Shown here piece by piece: positions 13,319 to 24,836 of a stretch of DNA of 64,000 nt; the stretch's first letter is position 1; each line of letters begins with the position of its first letter. The stretch covers positions 25,550,365-25,614,364 of the forward strand of contig NC_081141.1 in NCBI RefSeq assembly GCF_958295425.1, given 5' to 3'. The stretch comes from Solea solea (taxonomy: Eukaryota > Chordata > Actinopteri > Pleuronectiformes > Soleidae). The position numbers and the translations under genes are program-made. A model generated the notes under the pieces. That model was given only the letters and a program-made list of their open reading frames with translations, was not told the DNA's origin and did no database searches.

Positions 13319-13603
13319 TAGGGCTGCACCATTCTGGGAAAAATGTGAATCACTTAGAATTGAGATCACCATTCTCTGGCACAATTTTTTCACAAATCAT
13401 GGCCCTGGATAATGGGCTTCTTGTTATTATTGTTATTTTTGTTATACACAAGAATCGAACAATACTGAACTGTAGATTACAGTTTTATCACCATCCATTT
13501 TGGCGCTGTAGAGAGAAGACAGCGACAAGGCTGCGTTTGAGGAAAATAGGATTAGTTGTGAATCGAGATTGCCATTTTTTTAAAGATTTATTGTGCAGCC
13601 CTT
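13319..13603. mobile_element. hAT-like MITE with GGGCTGCAC ends
   Basis: The left end TAGGGCTGCACCATT pairs with a right end whose complement reads AAGGGCTGCACAAT. Flanking octamers ACACGCAC and GTACGCAT share a core ACGCA, consistent with an eroded 8-bp target duplication. The 285-base interior has no transposase, so it is non-autonomous. A related GGGCTGAAC element is at 52632. Confidence 0.65.
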
Positions 13604-13662
13604 GTACGCATAATAGGCGATTATGACTAAATGAGAACAAGGTTCAAGAAATACTTGAAAAT

Positions 13663-13917
13663 CAATTCATCTTGTACCACTTTATCCTCCACATGAGGGT
13701 CGCTGGTGCCAATCCCATCTGACATACGTAGGGCTAACGGTGGGGTGCATCCTGGACAGGTCACCAGTCTATCACAGGCACACATAGAGACAAAACAATC
13801 GTCCACTGTCACGGTCAAGTGTCCAATGTGTCTAATCCCCAAATCTGCATGTCCTTGGACTGTGGGAGGAAAGCCGGCAAAAACACACACACACACACAC
13901 GGGGAGAACATGCAGAA
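13663..13917 (-). mobile_element. tRNA-derived SINE-like element (family A), 5' truncated
   Basis: It is the reverse complement of the body of the element at 5866: ACTTTATCCTCCACATGAGG, CCTGGACAGGTCACCAGTC, CAAATCTGCATGTCCTTGG and GGGGAGAACATGCAG. The tRNA-like head is missing. It includes a CA microsatellite at 13883-13900, replacing the usual CCCACGC segment. Confidence 0.8.
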
Positions 13918-14809
13918 AGTATCAATTTGCAGTTTATATTTAACACATTAACAGTTAAACAACATGAAAAACCTGATCAATGTTAACCTCAAATGCTAAC
14001 TTGTTCCGTTCCTAAACTGCACCATTAGCAGTGCGGCGTCCACTCATATCTCTTGATTTATTACACTGCTCAAATACATCACTCTCAGGTCAAGGTGAAG
14101 TCATGTTCCAAAGACTTTTAAGATTTCAATGCGAAGAATTCAAGTGACCGATACTTTCTCACTGCAAAATGGTTTTCTTTGTAGCTTTGGTTGGTTTCAC
14201 TTCCCAAGGTTCGCGCAGGCATTAAAAGCTTCATACTTGGCGGACTTGTTTCTCCCCCCTCCTAATTTTATGTCGTACTACATCTTCACTTTACCCCTCC
14301 AACATGTCTAATAGTGAATGAAGTGGAAAGCAGACTCATTGTTCCGTGTGCTTGTGTGGCTCTAGCAGGCTCAGACTCTGTAGAGGTCAGTGTAGCTCCG
14401 GTGTAGAGGGCATAGGTGACCCCCACCACCCTCCCTTTGCAGACCTTGTTCCAGTTCCCTGGACACAGCACAGCCAATTTAGTGCTCACAGTGTGAGTAT
14501 CAGTTCCTGACACATAGCGCCATTCATTGCTCTCATTATTGTCCAACTGAGACACATTTTGGAGAGCAATAAAGGAGCAAAACCAAGGGGCGAGAAGTTC
14601 CAGTGGAGCGATGAGGGCGTGATTAGAGTGTGGCCAGACTGAAGGAATACATTTTTTTGGGTTGAGAGTCTTAGTTCGGGCAAACACTTCTTCCACTGTC
14701 GAGTTCACAGTTTTGTTATCCTGCTGGTTGAGGTGCAGCTACACACGGGCAAAAATGTACATAAATAAATGGCAACATAACAAGTATAACAGATTAGTTT
14801 TAAGTCAAT

Positions 14810-14862
14810 ACCATGCAGCCGTGCAGTGATGACTCCACCCACGTTGAGTAGGTAGGCGAGGG
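14810..14862 (+). mobile_element. Fragment shared with the MITE at 18904-19781
   Basis: CATGCAGCCGTGCAGTGATG and CCCACGTTGAGTAGG are shared with 19677-19722 with two or three differences over about 45 bases. This suggests that the GC-richer 14330-14870 block is an old transposon relic. Confidence 0.5.
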
Positions 14863-15081
14863 AGGCGGGGACCATAAAGGGCCATTATTCTCTACAATAG
14901 TCACACTTAAGTACCTTTTTCTGTTGGGATTGCATCCAATTGTATTAGTTTATGTCATGTCGTTCACATTTACCATCAATACATTGTATATAAATGTTAA
15001 TAGCTCGCTTTGCATTTTACCAATTAGCATGTGCTGTGTGAAATTGATATCGCAACTCAGTGGAGGGCCACTACATATAAC

Positions 15082-15106
15082 CTCATCTCATCTCATCTCA
15101 TCTCAT
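15082..15106 (+). repeat. CTCAT microsatellite
   Basis: Five exact CTCAT units. Confidence 0.9.
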
Positions 15107-15756
15107 CCCCATGTTGTTCTGGAATGCGTGCCATTACAAGCGTCGCTTAAGCCGCATTATTGGGGAGTACATTGAAATGTGCACTCGGGGTGTCTTGTTA
15201 AATAGTCATAACCCAAGCTAGCGCCATGCTCATTAAACTGAGCATTTGCAAAATGTTGTTTTACCACGTTTAAGACTTATTTAAATGCAGAGCGTTGGCG
15301 GTGTTAGGAGTAAAGGGAGACACCTTGGATGCATTCCTGTAACAAGGCCACTATTTCTCTCCATCTTTTGTTCAGCCTCTCTTTCTCTTCCCCAAGCGTC
15401 TCCTCTCCCTTCTTCTCCAGTTTTTTTTTACCAAGTTGATTAACAGCATTCCCAGAAGTAATCTGCTATTCTCCCACCTGATTTACTGGCAACACAACAC
15501 TTTAAAGTCCCACTTTCCCCAACACTGATATCCCAGGGGCTAATAGCCTCTCGTAAAAGGGAGGGAAATTGCAAGATGAGCTGGCTGTGTTTCCTTCTCG
15601 CTGTAGCATGTTTTGCTCCAGGCTTTTTGAATGCCTTACCCATTAGGCTCACCATCTTATTTGAAACTACTGGTGGAAACAGAGCGGCATACAAACTAAA
15701 AGGTTTAAAGAATTAAGGAGCGGCATTATTGCTCCATGGGGCTGAACAATCAACTT

Positions 15757-15800
15757 ATTTATTTTTTTTCTTTTAAATTGAAAAATCGCAGTTTGAAAGA
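15757..15800. mobile_element. Possible hAT-like MITE end (GGGCTGAACAATC)
   Basis: GGGGCTGAACAATCAACTT resembles the terminus of the element at 52632. The other end was not found. Confidence 0.35.
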
Positions 15801-16761
15801 GATCAATCAGCAATCTGCAATTTAATCATTAATTTATTTATATTTTAATTGCTATATATTCCATGCCAATTACAAAAATTAATATCTTTAAGAACCTTGC
15901 GTTGAGATGGAGTCGTTAATATTTCGAATGGTTTCTGCGGCTTGTTTTGAATTTATAACGCAGTAAATGTCCAATTAAAGCTTGACGCAAGAAGTTACAT
16001 TGTCAATCATTTCTTTGGATACTTCACTCATTGAATTATAACGCAGCTTATATCATGAGTTTCATCAGCATTCCACTTTTCTTTTCTTACAGTATATGAA
16101 CCTTTCATTTGTACCTGCTTGTGTTAGTACAGCAGTAGTTGAAGGGTGCAGCCATTAAAAAGCTGAATTGTTGAATGGACTGTCCGTTACTTTAATAGGG
16201 CAGAGCACAGTTGTCATTTTTCAGCATTAATGGTTTTAAGAGAATTGCACAGCCCCTCAAACTATACAGTAAGTGTTTTAAAGAATTCCCTCTTGATTAC
16301 AGAAGCCTCTCAAAACCACATTGTTGTTTTTTTTATTTATTTATTATGATTTAAGTGCTTGTTTCTTTACTTTGTGTTAATGAGGTTGTTTTCTGTATAG
16401 TTTTCTTGTCGGCCATTAGATGTGGTGGTTGTTTTATAATTATCTCAGATTCTACTATAGCTTGTTAAGGCACAGTTGCAGTGAAGGCCATTAAATATGT
16501 TTGCCCCCCCCCGACTCTGACTCTCTTCTAACCTTTAGTTTGAAGGCATACAGTGCATCTCCTGTGTCGTATATGTTTGTGTGAACATGGTAAGAATGGA
16601 GCTTGTTAATTTTTAATGTTTATTCTTTAGAAGGTGGACAGAGGTTCTCTCTTCATCCAGCATTATGAATAAGGACATGATTTCTTGCTTCAATTATAAC
16701 TTAAAATATGATTGATACGGTAGTACTGTTCCAGAAATGCTGTATCCCAAAGTCTCTTTGA

Positions 16762-17299
16762 CCCTTTAACACCGAGCGTATCGCAGACGACCCGTTTTTG
16801 CACAAGTGCACTTTGCATTGCCGTAATTACGTGACGGTTTATGCTACTGGAAAAAATTCCAACTATTTCTGAAAGCTGAGAAGTTCCACGTCAAAGCACG
16901 TCATGTGGTTATTACGGCAATTTCACTCACGCTGTTGTAGGAAGCCAGCAAATCAGAGGAGGGAGTGACAAAAGCACATGTACTGTACATAGTTTCCATT
17001 TTTGCACATTTAAACAAAGACTCAAACAAATGTTATTTAAAATGTGTTTTATAGTGTTCAATTGTCAAATTCAACACACAAAATCTGCTTTTCATATACC
17101 ACTACAGTGTTTTTTCTCAATAAAACTTGTTTTTTCGTCATATTAAATTGTTAATATAGTATTTTAACATGCAGTGAATTTCTAAATAACTGCCAGCTAT
17201 TGAAAGTGAGTCAAAAGCACTTACTCACAGGACATTTTCTGGCCCTTTTATGGTTAAAATAAGTCCAGACAGACATTCTGAGGCTCAGGTGTTAAAGGG
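16762..17299 (+). mobile_element. TTAA-flanked (piggyBac-like) MITE, family 1
   Basis: It begins CCCTTTAACACC and ends GGTGTTAAAGGG, a 12-bp perfect terminal inverted repeat. It is followed by TTAA; on the left the tetramer is TTGA, one change from TTAA. An inverted relative lies at 38613-39071 and a partial copy within 19052-19359. There is no transposase ORF, so it is non-autonomous. Assignment to piggyBac rests on the TTAA flank and CCC terminus only. Confidence 0.7.
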
Positions 17300-17466
17300 T
17301 TAATGTTCTCAGTCTGAAAAAAATAGCATCATCACATATAAGTTGAGTCTCCATGAGGCAAACCTTAACTGACTGATCCCCAGAGGACAGAAGACAAATT
17401 CTGATATAATACTGATGTAATTCTAGATAGATAGAAGACAGGGACACTGACTGCATAATATTGGCG
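16970..17466 (+). repeat. Source copy of a 0.5 kb duplicated segment
   Basis: This segment recurs in direct orientation at 19052-19526 with scattered substitutions and small deletions. It starts inside the MITE at 16762 and runs about 166 bases beyond its right end, so it is not a transposon copy as such. It is called the source because its surroundings are continuous MITE sequence. Confidence 0.85.
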
Positions 17467-18086
17467 CTTTAATGACTTTGTTTTAAATGGCGTTGAAAAT
17501 GTCTTGGGCAACAAAGTGAAGAAAAAAAAGAGAGGGTTAGCCGCATGCACAGACAGTTAAACAAAGAAAGGGGGAGCTATTACTGATGGTCAAAAATTGA
17601 TCTTGAAAGACCATCGTAAGACCTACAGAGACAAAAATTAGACAGAAAAAACACAACATTAGCATTTCCGTGGCTAATAACATAGCAGTGATAGCAGGTG
17701 GATCTCCACCACTGAGTAAGCTAGCAGACACAAAGCTCACCATTAAATAAAGACACAAAACAACATGTACCTTGTTACCACTGTTGACCGGTGCTAATAA
17801 TCCTTTAAATGCTATCTGTTAAATGCTTTATCTAACTAAACTTTGTCTCCGTTTTTCCATTTTTACTTTTCCGCTGTTAAGTTGCATCAAAACACACTGA
17901 TACAGACTTTCAAAGTAAACTTGTAACGCAGTATTTCCTCATGATATTGCAGTTAAGATGTTTATGATGATATTTCACAGAATTCCAACTTAAAAGTGCT
18001 TGTTTTGATATGCAAAATAAATCTATTACTGTCAAAAGCAGAGAATTGAATCTAAAATTAAGTAAATAATAACACTGACATCTATA

Positions 18087-18089
18087 ATA

Positions 18090-18167
<78 letters not shown>
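18087..18167 (+). repeat. AT dinucleotide repeat
   Basis: About 40 AT units with one ATGTAT interruption. ORFs encoding poly-TyrIle on both strands here are artefacts. Confidence 0.93.
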
Positions 18168-18170
<3 letters not shown>

Positions 18171-19051
18171 GTTGATGATAACATGAGATTAAGTTGTGGG
18201 CTGCCAGTTTGGCATCTTTGCCTTATTGGTTGCATTTTTCACAAAACAGTCTTCTTTATGCCTCTATCCCTCTTCTATCTCTCTCTCTTTTCATTCAGTT
18301 ATTTATAGACGTTCTGCAGTTTAAAAATGTTACTGCTTCCAGTCACGGCTCCTCTGTGACCATTATTCGATAGACCATGACTGTATTTCTCTGAATCATG
18401 AGATTCGCCGAAAACACATTTTGAGATGTTACTGATGTGCCTTAGCGGCTTTCAGAGATTCTAATAGATAAAACTTCGCAGAGATGAAGCACCGTCACCG
18501 ACTTTACTTTAATCATGTTTCAGTTTCTTAAGCTCTTTAAATCTCAACCCTAGTTACATATTCATCAAGCCAAAGTATACCTGTGAGTCACGGGTGACTC
18601 GTGGTGTGTTTTATAGGATTAAAAGTCTCACTGCTGCCAAAGGCAAGTTTGGAAAATTTTTAGAAATGCATTAAAATAATTCTACAGTTCACAGTTGTGT
18701 CCTGCCTGTATCTACAATGCAACGGCATGCAAATTGGTGTGATGGATGGAGTCATGGGGGGGGGATCTCTAATGCTCTTAGATGAATTAATCAGAGAAAG
18801 CATTATTTCAGAGAGCAGTTACAGAGCAAAGGGGGGGTTGTAGAGTCAATGACACTTTATCATATTACCAAAATGATTTGATCTGCTCTTTGTCGTTTGT
18901 CGTGTTTCCACCAGCTCGCCTTGCCTCGACTCGTCACAGTGCGGCGCGGTTATTTTGCATTTCCACTCGCGATAGTACCTCATGCCTGGTACTTTTTTTG
19001 GTACCTGCTCTGGCGATGGTTCCAAGCGAGCTGAGGTGGTACTATGCGTAG

Positions 19052-19526
19052 AAAAGCACATGTACATAGTTTCCATTTTTGCACATTTTAACAAAGACTC
19101 AAACAAATGTTATTTGTTCAAATGTCAAATTTAACACGCAAAATCTGGTTTTCATGTACAACTACAGTGTTTTTTCTCAATAAAACTTGTTTTTTCGTCA
19201 TATTAAATTGTTAATGTACTATTTTAACATACAGTGAATTTCTAAATAACTGCCAGCTATTGAAAGTTAGTCAAAAGCACTTACTCACAGGACATTTTCT
19301 GGCCCTTTTATGGTTAAAATAAGTCCAGACAGACATTTTGAGGCTCAGGTGTTAAAGGGTTAATGTTCTCGGTCTGAAATAAATAGCATCATCACATATA
19401 AGTTGAGTCTCCATGAGGCAAACCTTAACTGACTCATCCCCAGAGGACAGAAGACAAATGCTGATATAATACTGATGTAATTCTAGATAGATAGAAGACA
19501 GGGACACTGACTGCATAATATTGGCG
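19052..19526 (+). repeat. Inserted copy of the 16970-17466 segment
   Basis: It is bounded by GAGGTGGTACTATGCGTA (19033-19050) and GAGGTGGTACTAAGCGTG (19526-19543), a duplication of the host MITE sequence with two differences over 18 bases. It therefore has the form of an insertion with a long target duplication. It lacks five bases and about 19 bases relative to the source near its left end. Confidence 0.85.
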
Positions 19527-19746
19527 AGGTGGTACTAAGCGTGACTTCGTCAGTCTGCCGGGCCACCACAAGAATCAAGCCAAACAATGCCGAACTGTAT
19601 AGATCAGTTAAAAAGACTTAAAAATGAAATCAGCTGCTTTACAAGTCACTAGTCACTCGTTTGTGTGTGTCAGTTTCATGCAGCCGTGCTGTGATGACTC
19701 CGCCCACGTTGAGTAGGGACTATTTTGTAGTGGAAAACCAACCTAA

Positions 19747-19770
19747 GCCGTGCCGTGCCGTGCCGTGCCG
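19747..19770 (+). repeat. GCCGT tandem repeat
   Basis: Four GCCGT units plus GCCG in the subterminal part of the MITE at 18904; a CGGCA-type expansion at this position is typical of that element. Confidence 0.85.
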
Positions 19771-20643
19771 AGCTGGGAAAAAGCGGCTTTTGTAATGTTG
19801 TCAAGAGAATTTTGTGACACTGAAGTGTTTGGTGTCAACTTACAATACAGATGCAGGCGAGTGGAGTTGCACAATCTGCCGCCGTAAAAGTATCAAATGA
19901 AATAAATGCAAAGCAAGCTGTTTACGGCTTCCTCCCGTGCTGTGTGAGGAGTAAAGAGGTTCAAAAAAAGTCACCTCTGCTTATGTAGCCTTATAGAAAG
20001 CACCGTATCAGCACAAAAAAACTCCCTCCTCAAAGGCCTCTCTGATTCATGAATAATTTGTATTAAAGATTTTTGCTTCTGCTTTAGGTTTCGTGTAATT
20101 AGGTGCATTTTTTTGGGGAGTTGGGGGGGAATGACTGTGCATATTTTAACACCATAGTAGCCCCCTTTGACATACAGTCTAAATGCATTTCAGGGACAAT
20201 TGACTGTTAAGCAGCCAGAGTTGTGCAACCTCATAATAAGTGACATTAATTTTCAGACTGTGGAAGCTTTCTCGCTCATAGAAACACAATGTTAATTCAA
20301 CAGTACGTTAACATTTCTGGAAAGTGGCCAGTATCCACAAAAAGCCCCTTGTAGAGTTGTGCAACAAACACTTTTCACACCAGCAAATAAGATAGGTCTC
20401 TTCATTTCTGCAAGAAAAGTACACTAATTGTTCCTAACACTGTGAACCTGTGTTGCAACTAACTGATTTATTATTTTCAACAATCCAGTGTCTTTATCAG
20501 AGCTTCACGGGGAAAATTCAATATATGCCCACTGCTAATGAAATCTAATGAGGATGAGGTCTTTCTAGTTACCAAACTTCTACCAAAGTTTCAAATAAAT
20601 GATTGCCTCTTTTTTTCTGCCTTTCTTTCTTCCTGTCTTCCAG

Positions 20644-20757
20644 ATATTAATGAATGTGAGAGGGATCCATGCAAGAATGGGGGTATTTGCAAGGATCGGG
20701 TCGCCAACTATTCCTGTGAATGTCCAGGGGAGTACATGGGGAGAAACTGTCAATACA
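20644..20757 (+). CDS. edil3: edil3 exon encoding EGF-like domain 3 (partial gene)
   Basis: This exon encodes a complete calcium-binding type EGF domain, [14 protein letters not shown] at its start and [11 protein letters not shown] at its end, with all six cysteines in the normal C-x4-C-x5-C-x8-C-x-C-x8-C spacing. The segment from CKD to CEC fits the C-x-[DN]-x4-[FY]-x-C-x-C beta-hydroxylation pattern, and NYS is an N-glycosylation sequon. It closely matches the third EGF domain of vertebrate EDIL3 and is much less like MFGE8. The acceptor is a long pyrimidine tract ending CAG and the donor is A|GTAAGT; both introns are phase 1, so the exon is a symmetric EGF module. The first residue is split, with its first base in an upstream exon not in the window; D is read only from the intronic G. 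EGF3 lies between the integrin-binding EGF2 and the discoidin domains of this secreted protein. Confidence 0.96.
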
Positions 20758-21631
20758 GTAAGTGTTCATGTTGTGTTTTTCTTTTTTTTTTCCAACTCAC
20801 TGCTGATTTCTGAGCAGCGCACCAATTGCTGCAGATAATTGCACAATAGATGAGAATGAGCCAAGCAATCTCATCGATTAGAGACAGTTTGCAGGTAATT
20901 ACCATAAATAACATCTAGCCATGCTTCGGTTGACAGTGCATTAACCTCTTGAGGGTAAAAAAAAAAACAACTTTGCAGGGGTTGTACAAGTTTATTAAGT
21001 CTTGATGACATTTATTTACTTATTTATGTCTTTTTTTACTGTTATAGGTTCTTTTGGGAGATATGTGTAATCCACAATTGATCTTATCTTGTTTGTAACA
21101 TAATCCAAATGTTATAAATTAAAGACTCTAAGAAAACTGTACATTACATCCTGGCTTATGAAGTCCGATGGGTAGAAGATGGGCTCTGTCTGCACTGCAG
21201 TATTAAAGTTTTTACTAGATTGAATAAAGCAAACTCTTGTATTTCACAATTGTATCCTTAGATACATTATGGGCTATAAGCTGATCATCTCTCATACAAG
21301 TAGGGCTTCGTATCACTGCTGATCTCTTCAGTCAGTTTGATTCTGATACACAAGGTACCGTTGCGCTTGTGATTCTTTTCTATTTAATATTCAAGATTCA
21401 TTCAGGGATATTTCAGTCAACGTACCAGTACCAAAGTTCAACATATCCAGCCTAGAAATGCTGCAGACATTTTTTTTAAGTATCAGAGTATCAGAGAACA
21501 GTGATGTCGTGTTGTTTTGAGGTGACGATCGAGGACACGGACAATGTTCTCCTGCGATGACAGCAGAGGATACAGGAAATAGCATATATTCAAATATCAA
21601 TGTCAGGATTTAATGAATCCCTACACAGCAC

Positions 21632-22041
21632 ATGTTGCGGCGTAAAATCAACACTTATAGAGTTAAATTTAACACTGTGTCAATTTGGTCCTAAATCAAC
21701 TTTTTCCAGAGTAAAATTAACACTGGTTAACACTATTTAGTGTTAACTAAACTTAAATAACTCTGCAGAGAGTAAATATGACTCCCAGCAGTGTTGATCG
21801 TTTACTGTGGTAACAAATCCACTGTCACTCAATCACTCTTTAACACTGCATTGAGTTATTGAAGATTAACACTGGAGGCTAATATAACTCTGGTAAGTGT
21901 TGTTGAACTTTTACACACTACTGCATGGATGATTTATTCCGTTGTGGTGAAAAACCAACTAAGATGGAGTCAAATCCTGTGCAGTCATCAACACTGCACA
22001 GATAAATATGTAGTGTTATTTTTTACACCTCTGTAGTGTCA
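21632..22041. repeat. AACACT/AGTGTTAA-motif repeat
   Basis: The interval holds many copies of AACACT, AGTGTTAA and AGAGTTAAAT-like words in both orientations, such as GTTAACACTATTTAGTGTTA. A shorter relative is at 33922-34000. It looks like a short inverted-repeat element with internal amplification; ends are approximate. Confidence 0.5.
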
Positions 22042-24816
22042 AGTTGCATCCGTCCATATTGTGTATTACCAAGCCTTTGACATCTTGGAAATGTGGAAAT
22101 ACAGACTTGACTGCTGGCGGTCAAGGACCATGTTGCGACACGAACATAACAGATGTTTACGCAGACAAGCCATATTTTCTCTCTTCTTTATTTTTTTCAT
22201 CATTTTTACCAAGTGGTTTTTTTTTGGAAACAGAAAAAAAGAGGCTTTCTACTTTTAATATGCTAGAGAGCACTAAAAGGCTTTATGAGTTTATTACATT
22301 ATTGTGCAGACGTTGAATGCTCAGGGAAGGAAGATATTAGGATTAAGATAAATCTATCATTTCATATCATGTGGTATTGCTGGACTTTAAGCTCCACCCC
22401 CTCCACCCCCTGCACTGCTTCTTGCAAATTAATGAGTTGTATGTTTTATGGATGCAGCGGGGACTTTTTGTGGAAGATTAGATATTAATATTTAGAACAA
22501 GGTCTGCATTGGAATGAGAGAGACATTGTGGTTGTTGTTTTTATTACATAAGGTAGAACGGGAAAGGTGGAATTGGTGAGTCACCAAGAAGAACAACAAC
22601 ATGGCTGATTGAGTTGGTGAAACAGGAGGAAACATTTATTTATTTGCATTTATGTGATATTTTGAAACGCTGTCGTCTTTTGTCCGTTCTGTCGGTGAAA
22701 TACCAAGTGCACAGTTCGCACCCCAACCCAACATGCTACTGTTTGAGTCTGAACTCTGTGGGGCGGAATGCATTAACGCAATAGCAATGCAAAAAAGATT
22801 GTTGTAGCCAACATGCTCCACCTGTGCTTCTAAGTGAAACCATTTCCTCTGCGGAGAAGTCGTCTTGCTACCTGGAAATTGCAACTGTATGATCTCAATC
22901 CACCGCGAGGTGCACGAGCACTTTGCTCTTAAAAGCACTGGGAGATGGCACTCTTACCGCCTTTCAAGATCGTTGGCTTATTGCATTTGGACACACCCTG
23001 AAAGCATTTGCACCGTGCACTTCAGGAAGCCCAATGTCTTCCCATTTAAACTCGTGCAAAAGGTTGACAATACATTTACGACGGTCACGCTAATTCACCC
23101 CTGCAATAAATGTAATATTTGTACGGTGTATTACGCGGACCATATTTCATCATGTTATTCTCAAAATTGAGTACTTTTTGGATCAGTACGCTCGGGCAAA
23201 TTAGATTGGTACCGAAACAGTGACCATGGATTAAAATGTCTTACTCTTGCGTGCGTTGTAATAATGTGATGCTTTGATGGAGCCACATCGGAACTGTGCA
23301 GAAATGTTAATTTTACACTTGTCACCCAAGGGTATAAAAACGAGGCAAAGGTCCTACACTCTCAAACACCCTTGAAGCTAAAAGTCGCTGCCACTATAAC
23401 TTCGTTTCTTTTTCTTTTCTTTTTTTTTTTATACGGGTTTGTTTCATTTCAAATCAAGTGCACCGGGGTGAAGCCGAACACAACACAGTCCTGATTCCTT
23501 TCGACTGAGCTGTATATGTTCTCTGACAAGGCTGCTGTTTGTCAAAGAAATGACCGAGAAACTGGGTTTGGAATTTCCCCATGCTGTTAAAACACACATT
23601 ATTAATAATACGTGATGTGTGGCGTGCGCTTTCATGTGTAAAGTGGAATGAAATAAAAATGCTTAAGTTACATCAGCATTTTAATTTCCTGCACAAACAC
23701 ACACATGCATACAAAGTGCAGAGATTCGGGGCGAGAGCTCCACGCTCATCATGTTTATTCCTCTAACAGCTGTTGACATTGTTCATAATGTTAAGGTGCC
23801 CATTAGCAAACGCAGCCAACCATAATATTTGTGTATCAAAACCATTGCATACAATAGCAGAGTGATTATTTGACACCAGATCAGAGGTTCTCCAATTATT
23901 TCTTCATCTTATAGTTCACAAAAAAAAAGGTGCCGCTGACTTGAGAATACCTGCAGTGTGTGGAATCACATTCTTGTTCTTAACAAATACACCTTCTTAA
24001 TTTCCATACTGAAATTCATCAGTTATTGAATGTGTCGCAGTCTCATTAGAGAGTTTCACAAGAGCTCAGAGAATGTACCGTGGAACGCCTGGATCGTTCT
24101 TCTGCGTAGGAACTCATCTCGTCCTCCGACTGGTTCCTTCAGCCCACGCAGCCGACGTCTGTGCACGACTTTGCCCACACACATATTGGCTTTTTTGCAG
24201 ATTAAGCAGCAAGTCATATGTTTTCTTGCCATATTGCACTCTACCTGATATTAGCGCGCTGACTATTGTGGGGGGAAAAAAATCGGTGCTTGGGGTCTGG
24301 CCGTTGCCTGCCTGTTCCGTGATTATCGGAAATAGTTACAGAGTTTTCAGTATTGATTGTAATGATCCCAAGGAAAGCAAGAAGAAGAAGAATTATTATG
24401 TCATATAAATGATAAATGCCTCAGCCTCTCTGCTGAAACTGCCTTTCGACACTTTCAGATGTGAATATAGGTTAAATAAGCCGTGTTTTCATCATGGTAA
24501 AGTTCGGTTTGGTACAGTACGGTACGGTTTGGAGTGGTAAAGCCCTCGGTCAGGCTTGCGTTTCTTCCAAAAACACATGTTCTGTTTTGATTTTAAAGTA
24601 AAAGCACTCTTAACTTGTCAGTTACCTGATTCCATTCATTTTTAATTTTTTAAAAGAATTATTGTGAAAGGACCAACAGATGCAGAGAACTATTTAGAGT
24701 ATTTAAAAGTATGTTTTATGATCTCCAAAGGCAAACTCTTTGTAAAGCTTACATCGCAGCAGGTGAGGAGAAGACGCTCGCCTCGTTTGAACGACACACA
24801 GACGCAGCAGAGCGGC

Positions 24817-24836
24817 GCTGCTGCTGCTGCTGCTGC
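24817..24836 (+). repeat. GCT microsatellite
   Basis: Six GCT units plus GC. Confidence 0.85.

Larger units (their letters stand above)
18904..19781. mobile_element. MITE split by a duplicated segment
   Basis: The ends TTTCCACCAGCTCG and, on the complement, TTTTTCCCAGCTCGG form imperfect terminal inverted repeats. GGTACTTTTTTTGGTACC, GTTCCAAGCGAGCTGAGG, GGCCACCACAAGAATCAAGC and GTAGTGGAAAACC are familiar from a non-autonomous fish DNA element. The 474-base segment 19052-19525 is foreign to it. Related fragments are at 14810 and 42078. Confidence 0.65.
1..20643 (+). other. Non-coding stretch upstream of EGF3 exon, read as edil3 intron
   Basis: No exon of EDIL3 (signal peptide, EGF1, or EGF2 with RGD) was recognised on the + strand, so this is taken as the intron before EGF3, of which only the 3' part may be present. 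It contains two tRNA-derived SINE families (5866, 6588, 13663), a LINE-like repeat (9472), hAT-like pieces (4749, 13319, 15757), a TTAA-flanked MITE (16762), a MITE interrupted by a duplicated segment (18904-19781), a near-perfect hairpin at 10805, and microsatellites. The rest is unremarkable unique-looking sequence; 11220-11500 and 60-400 are less AT-rich and repeat-poor. A 5' boundary cannot be set, so the intron call depends on the missing upstream exons. Confidence 0.75.

Noticed and set aside
17910..18308. Open frames of poly-TyrIle on both strands
   Set aside because: They are translations of the AT dinucleotide array at 18087-18167.
20599..20838. Second + strand frame over the EGF3 exon
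   Set aside because: It reads the exon out of frame; the EGF cysteine pattern exists only in the other frame.
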